Part shown: positions 42,183 to 51,800 of the stretch, piece by piece
Layout of the letters: every line of letters begins with the position of its first letter
How positions within the stretch are numbered: the stretch's first letter is position 1
Assembly (NCBI GenBank): GCA_900541965.1
Contig: UQLN01000017.1
Location: 20,923-84,922, forward strand
From: an uncultured Parabacteroides sp.
Lineage (GTDB): Bacteria > Bacteroidota > Bacteroidia > Bacteroidales > Tannerellaceae
DNA length: 64,000 nt
Direction of reading: 5' to 3'
Notes under the pieces: generated by a model
Database searches by the model: none
What the model was told of the DNA's origin: nothing
The model's input: only the letters and a program-made list of their open reading frames with translations
Program-made: the position numbers and the translations under genes

Positions 42183-44837
42183 ATGAAGAAAATAATCGTA
42201 ATTTTTTTGGCTTACCTGCTCTGTGTCCCTTTATGGGCTGCCTACCAGCCGGAATTTTCTACTGCCGGCTTTTTTCAACTGGAAAATACCGGGCGGGAAG
42301 TGTATTCGATGAATCCAGCCTGGCGTTTTTACAAAGGAGCGGTGAATGGAGCCGAAGCCAAAGATTTCAATGATACAAGCTGGACAGTCGTTTCTTTGCC
42401 GAACGGCATCGAATATTTGCCGACCGAGGCAAGCGGATGTATCAATTACCAGGGTGAAGTTTGGTATCGCAAGCATTTTACCCCTGATGTTGCGTTGAAA
42501 GGAAAGAAGCTCTTCCTGCATTTCGAAGCCATTATGGGAAAAAGCAAGATTTTCGTCAACGGAAAACTGCTGACAGAACATTTCGGCGGCTATCTCCCTG
42601 TTGTGGTAGACGTGACGGATGCACTGGATTGGAACGGGGAGAATGTTATTACCGTCTGGGCAGATAATAGCGACGACCCTTCCTATCCTCCCGGAAAGGC
42701 ACAGGATGTGTTGGACTACACCTATTTCGGGGGGATTTACCGCGATTGCTGGCTGGTAGCCCATAACAATGTATTTATCACCGATCCCAATTATGAAAAT
42801 GAAGTAGCCGGAGGCGGGCTGTTTGTCGCTTTCGATAAAGTTTCAGACGCTTCAGCCGAAGTACTGTTGAAAATACAGGTACGCAATGCAACAAAGAAAT
42901 CCTTTTCCGGAGTTGTCGAATATACCTTGTTGCAACCGGATGGAACGCAAGTCGCTTATCTGAATGACAAGATTCAGGTAAAAGCAGGTAAAGCGCTTAC
43001 CTCATCCGATAAACTGCTGGTGAAAGAACCGAAGTTATGGACTCCGTCTGCTCCCACCTTATATAACCTGTTGGTTCGTATCCTCGATAAAGAGGGGAAC
43101 GTTGTAGACGGTTACCGCCGCCGTGTAGGTATCCGTAGTATCGAGTTTAAAGGAAAAGACGGTTTCTGGTTAAACGGAAAACCCTATGGGAAGCCTTTAA
43201 TCGGGGCGAACCGTCATCAGGATTTTGCGGTTGTCGGTAATGCAGTGGCGAACAGTATCCATTGGAGGGATGCCAAAAAGTTGAAAGAGGCAGGCATGGA
43301 AATCATTCGTAATGCCCACTGCCCGCAAGACCCGGCATTTATGGATGCATGCGACGAATTGGGTTTGTTCGTGATTGTCAATACCCCCGGCTGGCAGTTC
43401 TGGAATGATGCTCCTGAGTTTGCACAGCGTGTTTACAGCGATATCCGGAACGTAGTGCGTCGTGACCGCAATCACCCCTGTGTATGGTTATGGGAACCGA
43501 TATTGAATGAAACCTGGTATCCGGCGGATTTTGCCAAAAATGCCCGTGATATTGTGGATGAAGAATATCCCTATCCTTCCTGTTATTGCGGAAGCGACAG
43601 TGAAGCGCGCGGACACGAGAATTTCCCGGTTTATTTTGCCCACCCGATGAATATGCAGGATGCATCCAAAGAAATAGACCCGACAAAAACCTATTTTACC
43701 CGTGAATGGGGGGATAATGTGGACGATTGGAGTTCGCATAATTCACCCAGCCGCGCGGCACGTAACTGGGGCGAACAGCCGATGCGGGTACAGGCCGAGC
43801 ATTATGCACATCCTTCCTATCCGGTCACCAGCTATGACGAACTGTACCGCCAGTCGCCACAACATGTAGGCGGTTGCCTTTGGCATTCGTTCGACCATCA
43901 GCGGGGATATCATCCCGACCCCTTCTATGGAGGTTTGATGGACGTTTTCCGGCAGCCTAAATACGCTTACTATCTGTTTATGGCACAGCGTCCGCCAATA
44001 CAAAACAACCAGCTTGCAGGAAGCGGACCGATGGTTTACATTGCACATGAAATGACACCATTCTCAGGAAAAGACGTAACCGTCTACTCCAATTGCGATG
44101 AAGTACGTCTCACCTTTAACAAAGGAGGTAAAACCTATACGTATAAAAAAGATAAGAACCGTAGGGGGATGCCTTCTCCGATTATCACTTTCCCGGATGT
44201 GTACGATTTTATGGTGGATAAGGCTTTATCGAGAGCAAACAAGCAGGATGAGGTCTATTTGCTTGCCGAAGGCCTGATGGACGGAAAAGTGGTAGCCACA
44301 CATAAGGTCGTACCTGCTCGCCGTCCCGAAAAAATCCTGCTTTGGGTCGATAACGAAGGAACCGACTTAAAAGCCGATGGTTCCGATTTCGTAACGGTCG
44401 TAGCTGCTGTAGCGGATAAACAAGGCAATATAAAACGCTTGAACAATTATTATATCCGCTTCTCCATCGAAGGGGAAGGGCGTATATTGGGCGGTCCGGA
44501 AATTTTGGCAAATCCGGCTCCTGTAAAATGGGGAACAGCACCGGTTCTGGTTCAGTCTACCTTGAAGCCCGGAAAGATACGGATTACAGCCAGTGTCTTA
44601 TTCGAAGGTTCGCAAATGCCTATGAGTGCGGAGTTGGAACTTGAATCCAAACCCGCTTCTTTCCCGCTGGTTTATAACCGGGAAGAAGCAGCCCGGATTC
44701 CGTTGGGCAGCGTCTCTGCCGGGCAGTCGTCCGCTTCAAAGACGGATACTGAACGTGAAGTGGAACGCTTACGTAAAGAATTAAACAGCTTGAAGTTGAA
44801 AGAAGTGGAACGCCAGCAATCGGAGTTCGGCGAATAA
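42183..44837 (+). CDS. GH2 family glycoside hydrolase (beta-galactosidase-like, PUL2)
   Basis: This 884-aa protein has a signal peptide (YLLCVPLWAAYQ). The N-terminal sugar-binding and immunoglobulin-like domains are followed by a TIM barrel. Candidate acid/base is Glu443 in EPILNETWYP; candidate nucleophile is Glu508 in TREWGDN. The C-terminus adds a beta domain and a short charged coiled coil (ERLRKELNSLKLKEVER). GH2 covers beta-galactosidases, glucuronidases and mannosidases, so the linkage cut is open. ATG 42165 is an alternative start 18 nt upstream. It follows the GH20 gene by 42 nt. Confidence 0.88.
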   Translation: MKKIIVIFLAYLLCVPLWAAYQPEFSTAGFFQLENTGREVYSMNPAWRFYKGAVNGAEAKDFNDTSWTVVSLPNGIEYLPTEASGCINYQGEVWYRKHFTPDVALKGKKLFLHFEAIMGKSKIFVNGKLLTEHFGGYLPVVVDVTDALDWNGENVITVWADNSDDPSYPPGKAQDVLDYTYFGGIYRDCWLVAHNNVFITDPNYENEVAGGGLFVAFDKVSDASAEVLLKIQVRNATKKSFSGVVEYTLLQPDGTQVAYLNDKIQVKAGKALTSSDKLLVKEPKLWTPSAPTLYNLLVRILDKEGNVVDGYRRRVGIRSIEFKGKDGFWLNGKPYGKPLIGANRHQDFAVVGNAVANSIHWRDAKKLKEAGMEIIRNAHCPQDPAFMDACDELGLFVIVNTPGWQFWNDAPEFAQRVYSDIRNVVRRDRNHPCVWLWEPILNETWYPADFAKNARDIVDEEYPYPSCYCGSDSEARGHENFPVYFAHPMNMQDASKEIDPTKTYFTREWGDNVDDWSSHNSPSRAARNWGEQPMRVQAEHYAHPSYPVTSYDELYRQSPQHVGGCLWHSFDHQRGYHPDPFYGGLMDVFRQPKYAYYLFMAQRPPIQNNQLAGSGPMVYIAHEMTPFSGKDVTVYSNCDEVRLTFNKGGKTYTYKKDKNRRGMPSPIITFPDVYDFMVDKALSRANKQDEVYLLAEGLMDGKVVATHKVVPARRPEKILLWVDNEGTDLKADGSDFVTVVAAVADKQGNIKRLNNYYIRFSIEGEGRILGGPEILANPAPVKWGTAPVLVQSTLKPGKIRITASVLFEGSQMPMSAELELESKPASFPLVYNREEAARIPLGSVSAGQSSASKTDTEREVERLRKELNSLKLKEVERQQSEFGE

Positions 44838-44852
44838 GGTTAATCCCTGAAA

Positions 44853-44931
44853 AAAGATTCCCGCCCTTCCGGGAGGTAGCAAAAACTTCAAAAAAGGTTT
44901 TTGGGAGCCTCCGGGAAGGGCGGAAATCTTT
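44853..44931. repeat. Large imperfect hairpin between the GH2 gene and the PUL3 sigma gene
   Basis: Positions 44853-44876 pair with 44908-44931 at 22 of 24 positions, centred on GC-rich CGCCCTTCC/GGAAGGGCG. An inner AAAAACTT/AGGTTTTT pairing can extend the stem. No long U-run follows, so it may act as a terminator, a boundary between PUL2 and PUL3, or a remnant mobile palindrome. Confidence 0.75.
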
Positions 44932-45017
44932 AAAATTGATTTTTGAACTTTTCGGACAGCCGCGCAAGCATCAAAATCTCTTTTTTTTGTTTTATCTTAG
45001 CGCGCAAAAGGAATACC

Positions 45018-45572
45018 ATGGAGAGTATATCGGAGGTCAAGGAATTCAATAAACTTTATTCTGACTATCACGGGTTGTTCGTCCGTTTTGCCGGTACGTA
45101 CGTTCAAGACGTGATGGCAGCAGAGGATATTGTTGTCGAAGCGATTATGTACTACTGGGAAAGACGCGCCTCCCTTGCTCATGACTCCTGTGCCCAGGCA
45201 TATATTCTGGAAGTCGTCAAACATAAATGCCTGAACTATTTGCGTCATCTTCGTATCCGTGAAGATGCGGAATTGCAGATGCAAGAACATTTCAACCGTG
45301 TAAACAATCTCCGTATAGCGACTTTGGAAGCCTGCGACCCGCAGGAAATATTTAGTTCCGAGGCACAGACCCTGATAGATGAAGCCTTAGAAATGATGCC
45401 GGAGAAAACCCGCCAAATATTCCTTATGAGCCGGTATGAGAATAAAACTTACAGCGAAATAGCCGACCATTTCTCCCTTTCCGTTAAAAGTGTTGAATTC
45501 CATATCTCCAAAGCATTGAAAATCTTGAAGGACAAACTGAAGGACTATATTGGTATCGTACTTTTCCTTTGA
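45018..45572 (+). CDS. ECF sigma-70 factor of PUL3
   Basis: This 184-aa protein is an ECF sigma factor closely related to the PUL2 factor. It has FNKLYSDYHGLFVRFAGTYV in region 2 and MPEKTRQIFLMSRYENKTYSEIADHFSLSVKSVEFHI in region 4. The frame is open upstream to a TTG at 44943, but ATG 45018 matches the PUL2 paralogue. The C-terminus ends in a hydrophobic tail (YIGIVLFL). An enzyme gene, not fecR, follows it. Confidence 0.92.
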   Translation: MESISEVKEFNKLYSDYHGLFVRFAGTYVQDVMAAEDIVVEAIMYYWERRASLAHDSCAQAYILEVVKHKCLNYLRHLRIREDAELQMQEHFNRVNNLRIATLEACDPQEIFSSEAQTLIDEALEMMPEKTRQIFLMSRYENKTYSEIADHFSLSVKSVEFHISKALKILKDKLKDYIGIVLFL

Positions 45573-45656
45573 AAACGGTCTGTAAAAATACTTTTTCCGG
45601 GAATATTCAATGTTTTGGAAAAAATAGTACATTTTTCATTAGGGTATTTTTTATCC

Positions 45657-45670
45657 CAAGTGCTCTACTA
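45657..45670 (+). promoter_or_regulatory. Leader motif CAAGTGCTCTACTA (copy 1)
   Basis: This 14-mer occurs 45 nt before the glycosidase start. A near-identical copy lies just upstream of fecR in the same PUL (13 of 14 identical). Such duplication fits insertion of the glycosidase gene into a former sigma-fecR leader. Confidence 0.45.
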
Positions 45671-45715
45671 ATAGATACTTGAAAAACACTGTATAATTTT
45701 CAATATAAGAATCAA

Positions 45716-47716
45716 ATGAAGAAACGACAATTTTACCTATTGTTTTTACTTGTAATCGGCTGTTTATCTGTGTCGGCCGCTAATCGTTGGGTGATAAATT
45801 CCTCCGGAGGGATAACCTGGCACGTGGATGGAAAAATACCACACGAAGACCACATTGAGATGAGTGGGCTGAAAGTCTCCACCGTTTTGCGTTATGGCGT
45901 GGATGCCAATGGCGCATTTACCCTGAACAGAAGCATGGTCTGGCCAATGCTTCGTACAATTCCGAATAATACCCATGCCAGCTTGATGCGCCGTTTTGCC
46001 TGGAACATTACGGATATGATAGAAGCAAACGGGCAATCTTTACTGAATGAACAGGTAAAAGACATCACTTTAAATGGAACGATGGTAGTACAAAGTGAAT
46101 TCATCTTGCCGAGAAAAGGGAAACTGGCATTGACACGTATTTTATTCCCTTCTGTTTCCCATCCTGCCTTTTGCGAGAAATATGTTCTGAAGAATATGGG
46201 AGAAACACCGGTTGCGATAGAAATCCCTTCTTCCCGTTCCGTGATTGAAACGGATGCAAATAAAGGTGTGGATGGCAACTATAAACTGGTATCGTCTATA
46301 CAAGGGCAAGCTGCGGTACAACTAAAGCCCGGTGAAGAACATGTGTTTTATGCCTCTTTTGCCGGTTATAAACCGGACGAAAAGGAACTGGTACTGGATA
46401 TGGATAAAGAATTACAGGCACGCCAAAACCTGATAGCCGGTTTCTGGGATAATCTGGTATTGGAGACTCCTGACCCGGTTATTAATACCATGTTTGCTTT
46501 CGCTAAAATCCGCGGGGCGGAAAGTATTTACGATACCAAAGGCGGTCTGATGCACGGGCCGGGCGGCGAATCCTATTATGCTGCTATCTGGGCAAACGAC
46601 CAGGCTGAATATATCAATCCGTTCTTTCCTTATTTGGGATATGAAACAGGAAACCGCTCCGCACTCTGCTCTTATGAACATTTTGCCCGTTTTATGAATC
46701 CGGAATATAAACCGATACCCAGTTCCATTATCGCGGAAGGTACGGATATCTGGGCGGGAGCCGGCGACCGCGGGGATGCGGCAATGGTTGCCTATGGAGC
46801 TTCACGCTACGCCTTATCACGTGGGGATAAAGCCGAAGCCGAAAAGCTATGGCCGTTAATCGAATGGACTTTGGAATATTGCAAACGCAATTTGAATGAA
46901 GGTGGCGTAGTAACTTCTGATGCAGACGAACTGGAAGGACGTTTCCCTGCCGGAAAAGCCAATCTGTGTACTTCTTCTCTTTATTATGATGCTTTGCGCT
47001 CTGCTGTTTATCTGGGGAAAAGCCTCGGAAAGCCTTCTTCCCGGTTGGCGACCTATACGAAACAGGCGGATGCTTTGAAAAAAAATATCGACCGTTATTT
47101 CGGAGGAACCGTGGAAGGTTTCAATACCTATAAGTATTATGAAGGAAACGATGTGTTGCGTTCCTGGATTTGCATACCGCTGACAGTTGGTATTTATGAC
47201 CGGAAAGATGCCACTATCCAGGCATTATTTTCTCCGCGCCTGTGGACAGAAAACGGATTGCTGACCCAGGCGGGTAGCGAAACTTTCTGGGACCGTTCTA
47301 CGCTTTATGCTCTGCGTGGCGTTTATGCCTGCGGCGAAACGGAGAAAGCAACCGATTATCTGAAATTCTATTCCAACCAACGTTTGTTGGGCGAACATGT
47401 GCCCTATGCTATCGAAGCATGGCCGGAAGGTAGCCAACGCCATCTTTCAGCCGAAAGCGGATTGTATTGCCGCATCATTACGGAAGGCATGTTCGGTATC
47501 CGTCCGACCGGGTTGAATTCATTTACCCTGACACCCCGTTTGCCAAAGGATTGGGGATATATGAATCTGCGAGGGATCCGTACCTTCGGGAAAACATTCG
47601 ATATAGAGGTGAAACGTATGGATCGTAACAAGCTGAATGTCATTGTTAGTGCGGAAGGAAAAACTATTCGGAAACAAACAATAAAAAAAGACGAAAAAAT
47701 CGGCATAAAGCTTTAG
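45716..47716 (+). CDS. Secreted (alpha/alpha)6-type glycosidase, family not assigned
   Basis: This 666-aa protein has a signal peptide (LSVSAANR) and an N-terminal beta-sandwich (about 25-245). A helical (alpha/alpha)6 barrel region follows (about 250-590) and a small C-terminal beta domain (TLTPRLPKDWGYMNLRGIR). This is the layout of six-hairpin glycosidases such as GH63, GH78 and GH95. Acidic candidates include IWANDQAEY, AEGTDIWAGAGDRGD and SDADELEGRFP; I cannot choose the catalytic pair. I do not recognise the exact GH family. It sits between the sigma and fecR genes of PUL3, an unusual place for an enzyme. Confidence 0.75.
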   Translation: MKKRQFYLLFLLVIGCLSVSAANRWVINSSGGITWHVDGKIPHEDHIEMSGLKVSTVLRYGVDANGAFTLNRSMVWPMLRTIPNNTHASLMRRFAWNITDMIEANGQSLLNEQVKDITLNGTMVVQSEFILPRKGKLALTRILFPSVSHPAFCEKYVLKNMGETPVAIEIPSSRSVIETDANKGVDGNYKLVSSIQGQAAVQLKPGEEHVFYASFAGYKPDEKELVLDMDKELQARQNLIAGFWDNLVLETPDPVINTMFAFAKIRGAESIYDTKGGLMHGPGGESYYAAIWANDQAEYINPFFPYLGYETGNRSALCSYEHFARFMNPEYKPIPSSIIAEGTDIWAGAGDRGDAAMVAYGASRYALSRGDKAEAEKLWPLIEWTLEYCKRNLNEGGVVTSDADELEGRFPAGKANLCTSSLYYDALRSAVYLGKSLGKPSSRLATYTKQADALKKNIDRYFGGTVEGFNTYKYYEGNDVLRSWICIPLTVGIYDRKDATIQALFSPRLWTENGLLTQAGSETFWDRSTLYALRGVYACGETEKATDYLKFYSNQRLLGEHVPYAIEAWPEGSQRHLSAESGLYCRIITEGMFGIRPTGLNSFTLTPRLPKDWGYMNLRGIRTFGKTFDIEVKRMDRNKLNVIVSAEGKTIRKQTIKKDEKIGIKL

Positions 47717-47730
47717 GGGGATTTATTCTT

Positions 47731-47744
47731 CAAGTGCTTTACTA
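47731..47744 (+). promoter_or_regulatory. Leader motif CAAGTGCTTTACTA (copy 2)
   Basis: This is the second copy of the 14-mer found at 45657, here ending 3 nt before the fecR start codon. The match is 13 of 14. Confidence 0.45.
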
Positions 47745-47747
47745 TAT

Positions 47748-48686
47748 ATGGAGAAAGAAATACTACATCGGTTTTTTGCAGGAACAGCTTCTTATGAAGA
47801 GGAAGAAGCTGTATGCAATTGGGCAGATGCCTCTGAGGAAAACAGGGAAGAGCTAATTAAGGAGCGTAAATATTTTGATGTCCTGCTGTTGCACAATAGT
47901 GTGGATAAGAAAAAGAAGGCAACTCCGGTGCGCAGGCTTTATCCTACAATCAGGGAGGCATTGAAAATTGCAGCATCGATTGCCGTCCTTGTAGTATCTG
48001 CTTTATACATTTATGGTTGGGTTCAGCCGGAAGAAGTTACCGCTTATAACAAGATAGTGGTACCTCCGGGACAACGGGTAAACCTGACTCTTTCGGATGG
48101 TACGTCCGTATGGCTGAATGCTCGTACGGAATTACTTTATCCGGCGGCCTTTACGGACAAGCAAAGAAAAGTCACACTGAAAGGAGAAGGTTATTTCGAA
48201 GTAGCCAAAGATCATGAAAAGCCTTTTATCGTGCAAACCTCGAAGTGTGATGTAAAAGTATTGGGAACCAAGTTCAATGTAGAGGCTTACGACGATACGG
48301 ATACTTTTTCCACCGCCTTGATGGAAGGTTCTGTAAAACTTATGGATAAGAAGAAGCCCGATGTAGAGGTTTTACTGGCTCCCAAGCAGAAAGCCGAGTT
48401 GAAAAACGGAAAGTTTATGGTCGGTACCATTACGGATTACGACACGTACCGTTGGAAAGAAGGGCTGATTTGTTTTGAAAACATATTGTTTGCCGACTTG
48501 ATGAAGAAGTTTGAAAAGACCTATGATATTCATATTGTTAATACGAACAAAAAGCTGGATAACTATCGGTGCAGCGGTAAGTTCCGCATGGCGGACGGAG
48601 TAGACTTCGTTCTGCATGTGCTACAACGGAATGCGCACTTTAAATTCAGCCGGAGTGAGGACAATACTATTATTTACATCAAGTAA
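47748..48686 (+). CDS. FecR family anti-sigma factor of PUL3
   Basis: This 312-aa protein has an N-terminal sigma-binding segment (HRFFAGTASYEEEEAVCNWA) and one membrane segment at about 71-92. The FecR domain (VPPGQRVNLTLSDGTSVWLNA, KGEGYFEVAKDHEKPFIVQT, LGTKFNVEAY) and a C-terminal DUF4974-like domain follow. It closely resembles the PUL2 FecR. It lies 31 nt after the glycosidase stop, so transcription may run through from the enzyme gene. Confidence 0.93.
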   Translation: MEKEILHRFFAGTASYEEEEAVCNWADASEENREELIKERKYFDVLLLHNSVDKKKKATPVRRLYPTIREALKIAASIAVLVVSALYIYGWVQPEEVTAYNKIVVPPGQRVNLTLSDGTSVWLNARTELLYPAAFTDKQRKVTLKGEGYFEVAKDHEKPFIVQTSKCDVKVLGTKFNVEAYDDTDTFSTALMEGSVKLMDKKKPDVEVLLAPKQKAELKNGKFMVGTITDYDTYRWKEGLICFENILFADLMKKFEKTYDIHIVNTNKKLDNYRCSGKFRMADGVDFVLHVLQRNAHFKFSRSEDNTIIYIK

Positions 48687-48763
48687 ATGTTTAACCTTAA
48701 ATTAAAAAATTAAATGCCTATGAGATAACATACACAAACCGGAGAACAAGAAACTAAAAAAGT

Positions 48764-48797
48764 AAAGGCGATAAATGTCCTACGATTCATCGCCTTT
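48764..48797 (+). promoter_or_regulatory. Leader hairpin between fecR and susC of PUL3
   Basis: AAAGGCGAT (48764-48772) pairs perfectly with ATCGCCTTT (48789-48797) around a 16-nt loop, followed by TAATTAA. It lies 49 nt before the susC start. A two-codon ORF (ATG at 48720) precedes it. It corresponds in position to the hairpins of PUL1 and PUL2. Confidence 0.6.
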
Positions 48798-48846
48798 TAA
48801 TTAACACGAGTCGAACAACTGTATTAATTTCTAATATCACAAAGTT

Positions 48847-51800
48847 ATGAATAAAATATCTTTGTCGGGACTTTGTATAGCCTCAAAATCACGGCATAAA
48901 CATTTATTTAGGATTATGAGAGTAGCCTATGTCTTACTATTCGCCTGTCTCTTCTGTATACACGCCGAAAATGCGATATCGCAAAAAATTACCCTGCAGG
49001 GTAATAATCTCTCACTGAGAGATTATTTGAATACTATTGAAAGACAAACTGATTACCTGTTTGTATATGATGCCGGTGTAAATGTAAGCCGGAAAGTATC
49101 ACTGAACCTGACCAACCGGTCCATTAAAGAAGTGCTGGATAACCTGGTATCCCAATTGGGTTTGTCTTATGCGCAGGAAGGTTCTTATATTATCCTGTCA
49201 TCCGCATCCAAAAAGGAAATAGCCGGGAGACTTGTTGCTCAGCAAAAAAAATCCGTTACCGGTGTGGTGACAGATATGAGCGGTGAACCGATTATTGGAG
49301 CCAATGTGGTTGAGAAAGGAACAACCAACGGTATTATTACCGATATGGACGGTAAGTTCTCCCTGGATGTAGCTCCGGGTGCTATCGTACAAATATCTTA
49401 TATCGGGTATAATACGCAAGAAATAAAAGTCACCAACCAGTCCACACTATCTGTTAAACTGATGGAAGATACGCAAGCCTTGAATGAGGTGGTGGTTGTG
49501 GGTTACGGCGTTCAACGCAAGGTAACAACAACGGGAGCTGTAACAAAGTTGGAAGGGGATGAACTGAACAAAATGACCGTAGTTAATGCAACTAAAGCAT
49601 TACAGGGCTTGAGCCCGGGTATTACTATTGTAGACCGTGGCGGTGCTCCAGGTAGCGACGACCCGGAAATTTATCTACGTGGCGTAGGAACAACCGGGAA
49701 TGCCAAACCGCTTGTGTTGGTGGATGGTATCGAAATGTCATTGAGCCAGGTTCCGGCTTCTGAAATTGAAAATATATCTGTATTGAAAGATGCCGCATCC
49801 GCTTCAATTTATGGCTCACGTGCAGCTCATGGCGTTATCCTTGTTACCACCAAACGAGGTAAAGAAGGTAAGGTAAAACTTTCATACAACGGTTCAATCG
49901 GGTTCCAGGACAGAGCCGTAAAAGCCGAACAAGTTTCCGCTCGCGAATATATGGGTATGGTAAATGAAGCTTTGATACATGCAGGTGGCTCTGCCAAATA
50001 TACGGAAGACGACATCCTTGCTACGGAAAATGGTTCCGACCCTTATCATCATTCTTTCACCAACTGGCCGAGTGAAGTATTCAACAGCAACTATATTACC
50101 CAGCATACCCTAAACCTGACTGGCGGTAGTGAAGTAGGACGTTATCTGGTTTCTTTTGATTATCTGGACCAGCCAGGTTTGACGGCCAATACGGATTACC
50201 AGCGCTACAATTACCGTGTCAATACAGATATGAACATAGGCAAGATGCTGAAAGTAAGCAGCGATATCACATACCGTCATATCAACCGCCTGTGGCCGGA
50301 AGGATTGGGAGATGCCCAATACCGCGCTTGGAGTATGCAACCCACTACTCCTATCCGTTATGAAAACGGCGATTATGCACTGGATAAACAGAATGATAAT
50401 CCGCTGTCGTATGTGGATATGGACGTAGTTGGAGAAGACCGTTATAATTTGGACGCCGTTTATGGGCAGGTAAAAGCGGATTTCGAACCGATTAAGGATT
50501 TGATATTTACCGGCATGGTCGCATTGAACGGTTCATGGGACAGAAGAAAAATCCATAAAAAGAACCATAAATACTACAACGAAGCCGGTGAATTATTGAC
50601 ACAGCGCAATAATCCGAACAGCGTAGAAGACCAACGTAACAACGCATACCAGATGACTTTACGCTTACTTGCCAACTACAAAAAACGTTTCGGCGACAAA
50701 CATGATTTGTCCTTACTCTATGGTATGGAACAAATTTCTTACCGCAACTACTATTCTTTCGCACAACGTAAAGATTTGATTTCCGACGCTCTGCCCGATG
50801 TAGGTTTAGGTTCTGCCGGTAGCCAGTTTGCCGACGGATATCCGGACAGATGGGGTATCAACTCCTATTTCGGACGTGTGAACTATGGCTTTATGGACAA
50901 ATACCTGTTTGAAGCCAATATCCGTGCCGACGGTTCTTCTCGGTTTGCCAAAGGACATAAATGGGGGGTATTTCCATCATTCTCTGCAGCATGGCGTATC
51001 TCCGAAGAAGGATTTATGAAAAATCTCGGATTTGTAGATAACCTGAAACTGAGAGCGTCCTGGGGACAAACCGGTAACGAACGTATCGATGCATTCATGT
51101 ATATGCCGCAGTATAAAGTATCCAATGTTGTAATGAATGGTAGCTTGGTATCTGCAGTTTACCAACAGCAGATGGCGAATCCGGATGTTACCTGGGAAAC
51201 TGTGGAGCAAACCAACATCGGTTTGGATTTCGGATTCCTGAATAATATGATTTACGGAGAACTGGATTGGTACACAAAAGATACGAAAGATATTTTGCTG
51301 GCTCTCGGTATTCCTAAGTTTATCGGTTTGGACGCTCCCGAACAAAATGCAGGAGTCGTACGCAACTCCGGTATAGAAGCTATGATCGGTTTCCGTAAAG
51401 AATTCGGGGAAGTGTCCTTCAATACCTCTTTCAACCTTGCTTACAATAAAAATGAATGGATTAACCGCGGAGGGGATGACGATAACATTGACGGTTGGAA
51501 AATCCAGCGTGTAGGTTCGCCTTTGAACTCTTTCTATATTTATGAAGCCGATGGTCTGATAGCTAATGACCAGGAACTTGCCGAATACAAAGCAAAATAT
51601 AAATCCGACCCGCGTGGTATGTCCGACCTGCATGCCGGCGACGTCAAGCTGGTGGATGTAGATGGCAACGGAACAATTGATCCGGACGACCGGCAGGTGT
51701 TTACTTCCAATATTCCTAAGTTTACCTATGGGTGGAATGTCAGTGCCGAATATAAAGGCTTTGATTTAAGCCTGTTATTCCAGGGTTCAAGCGGTGCAAA

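Noticed and set aside
50977..51633. 218-codon minus-strand ORF opposite PUL3 susC
   Set aside because: It is a shadow of the conserved barrel coding sequence with no family resemblance.
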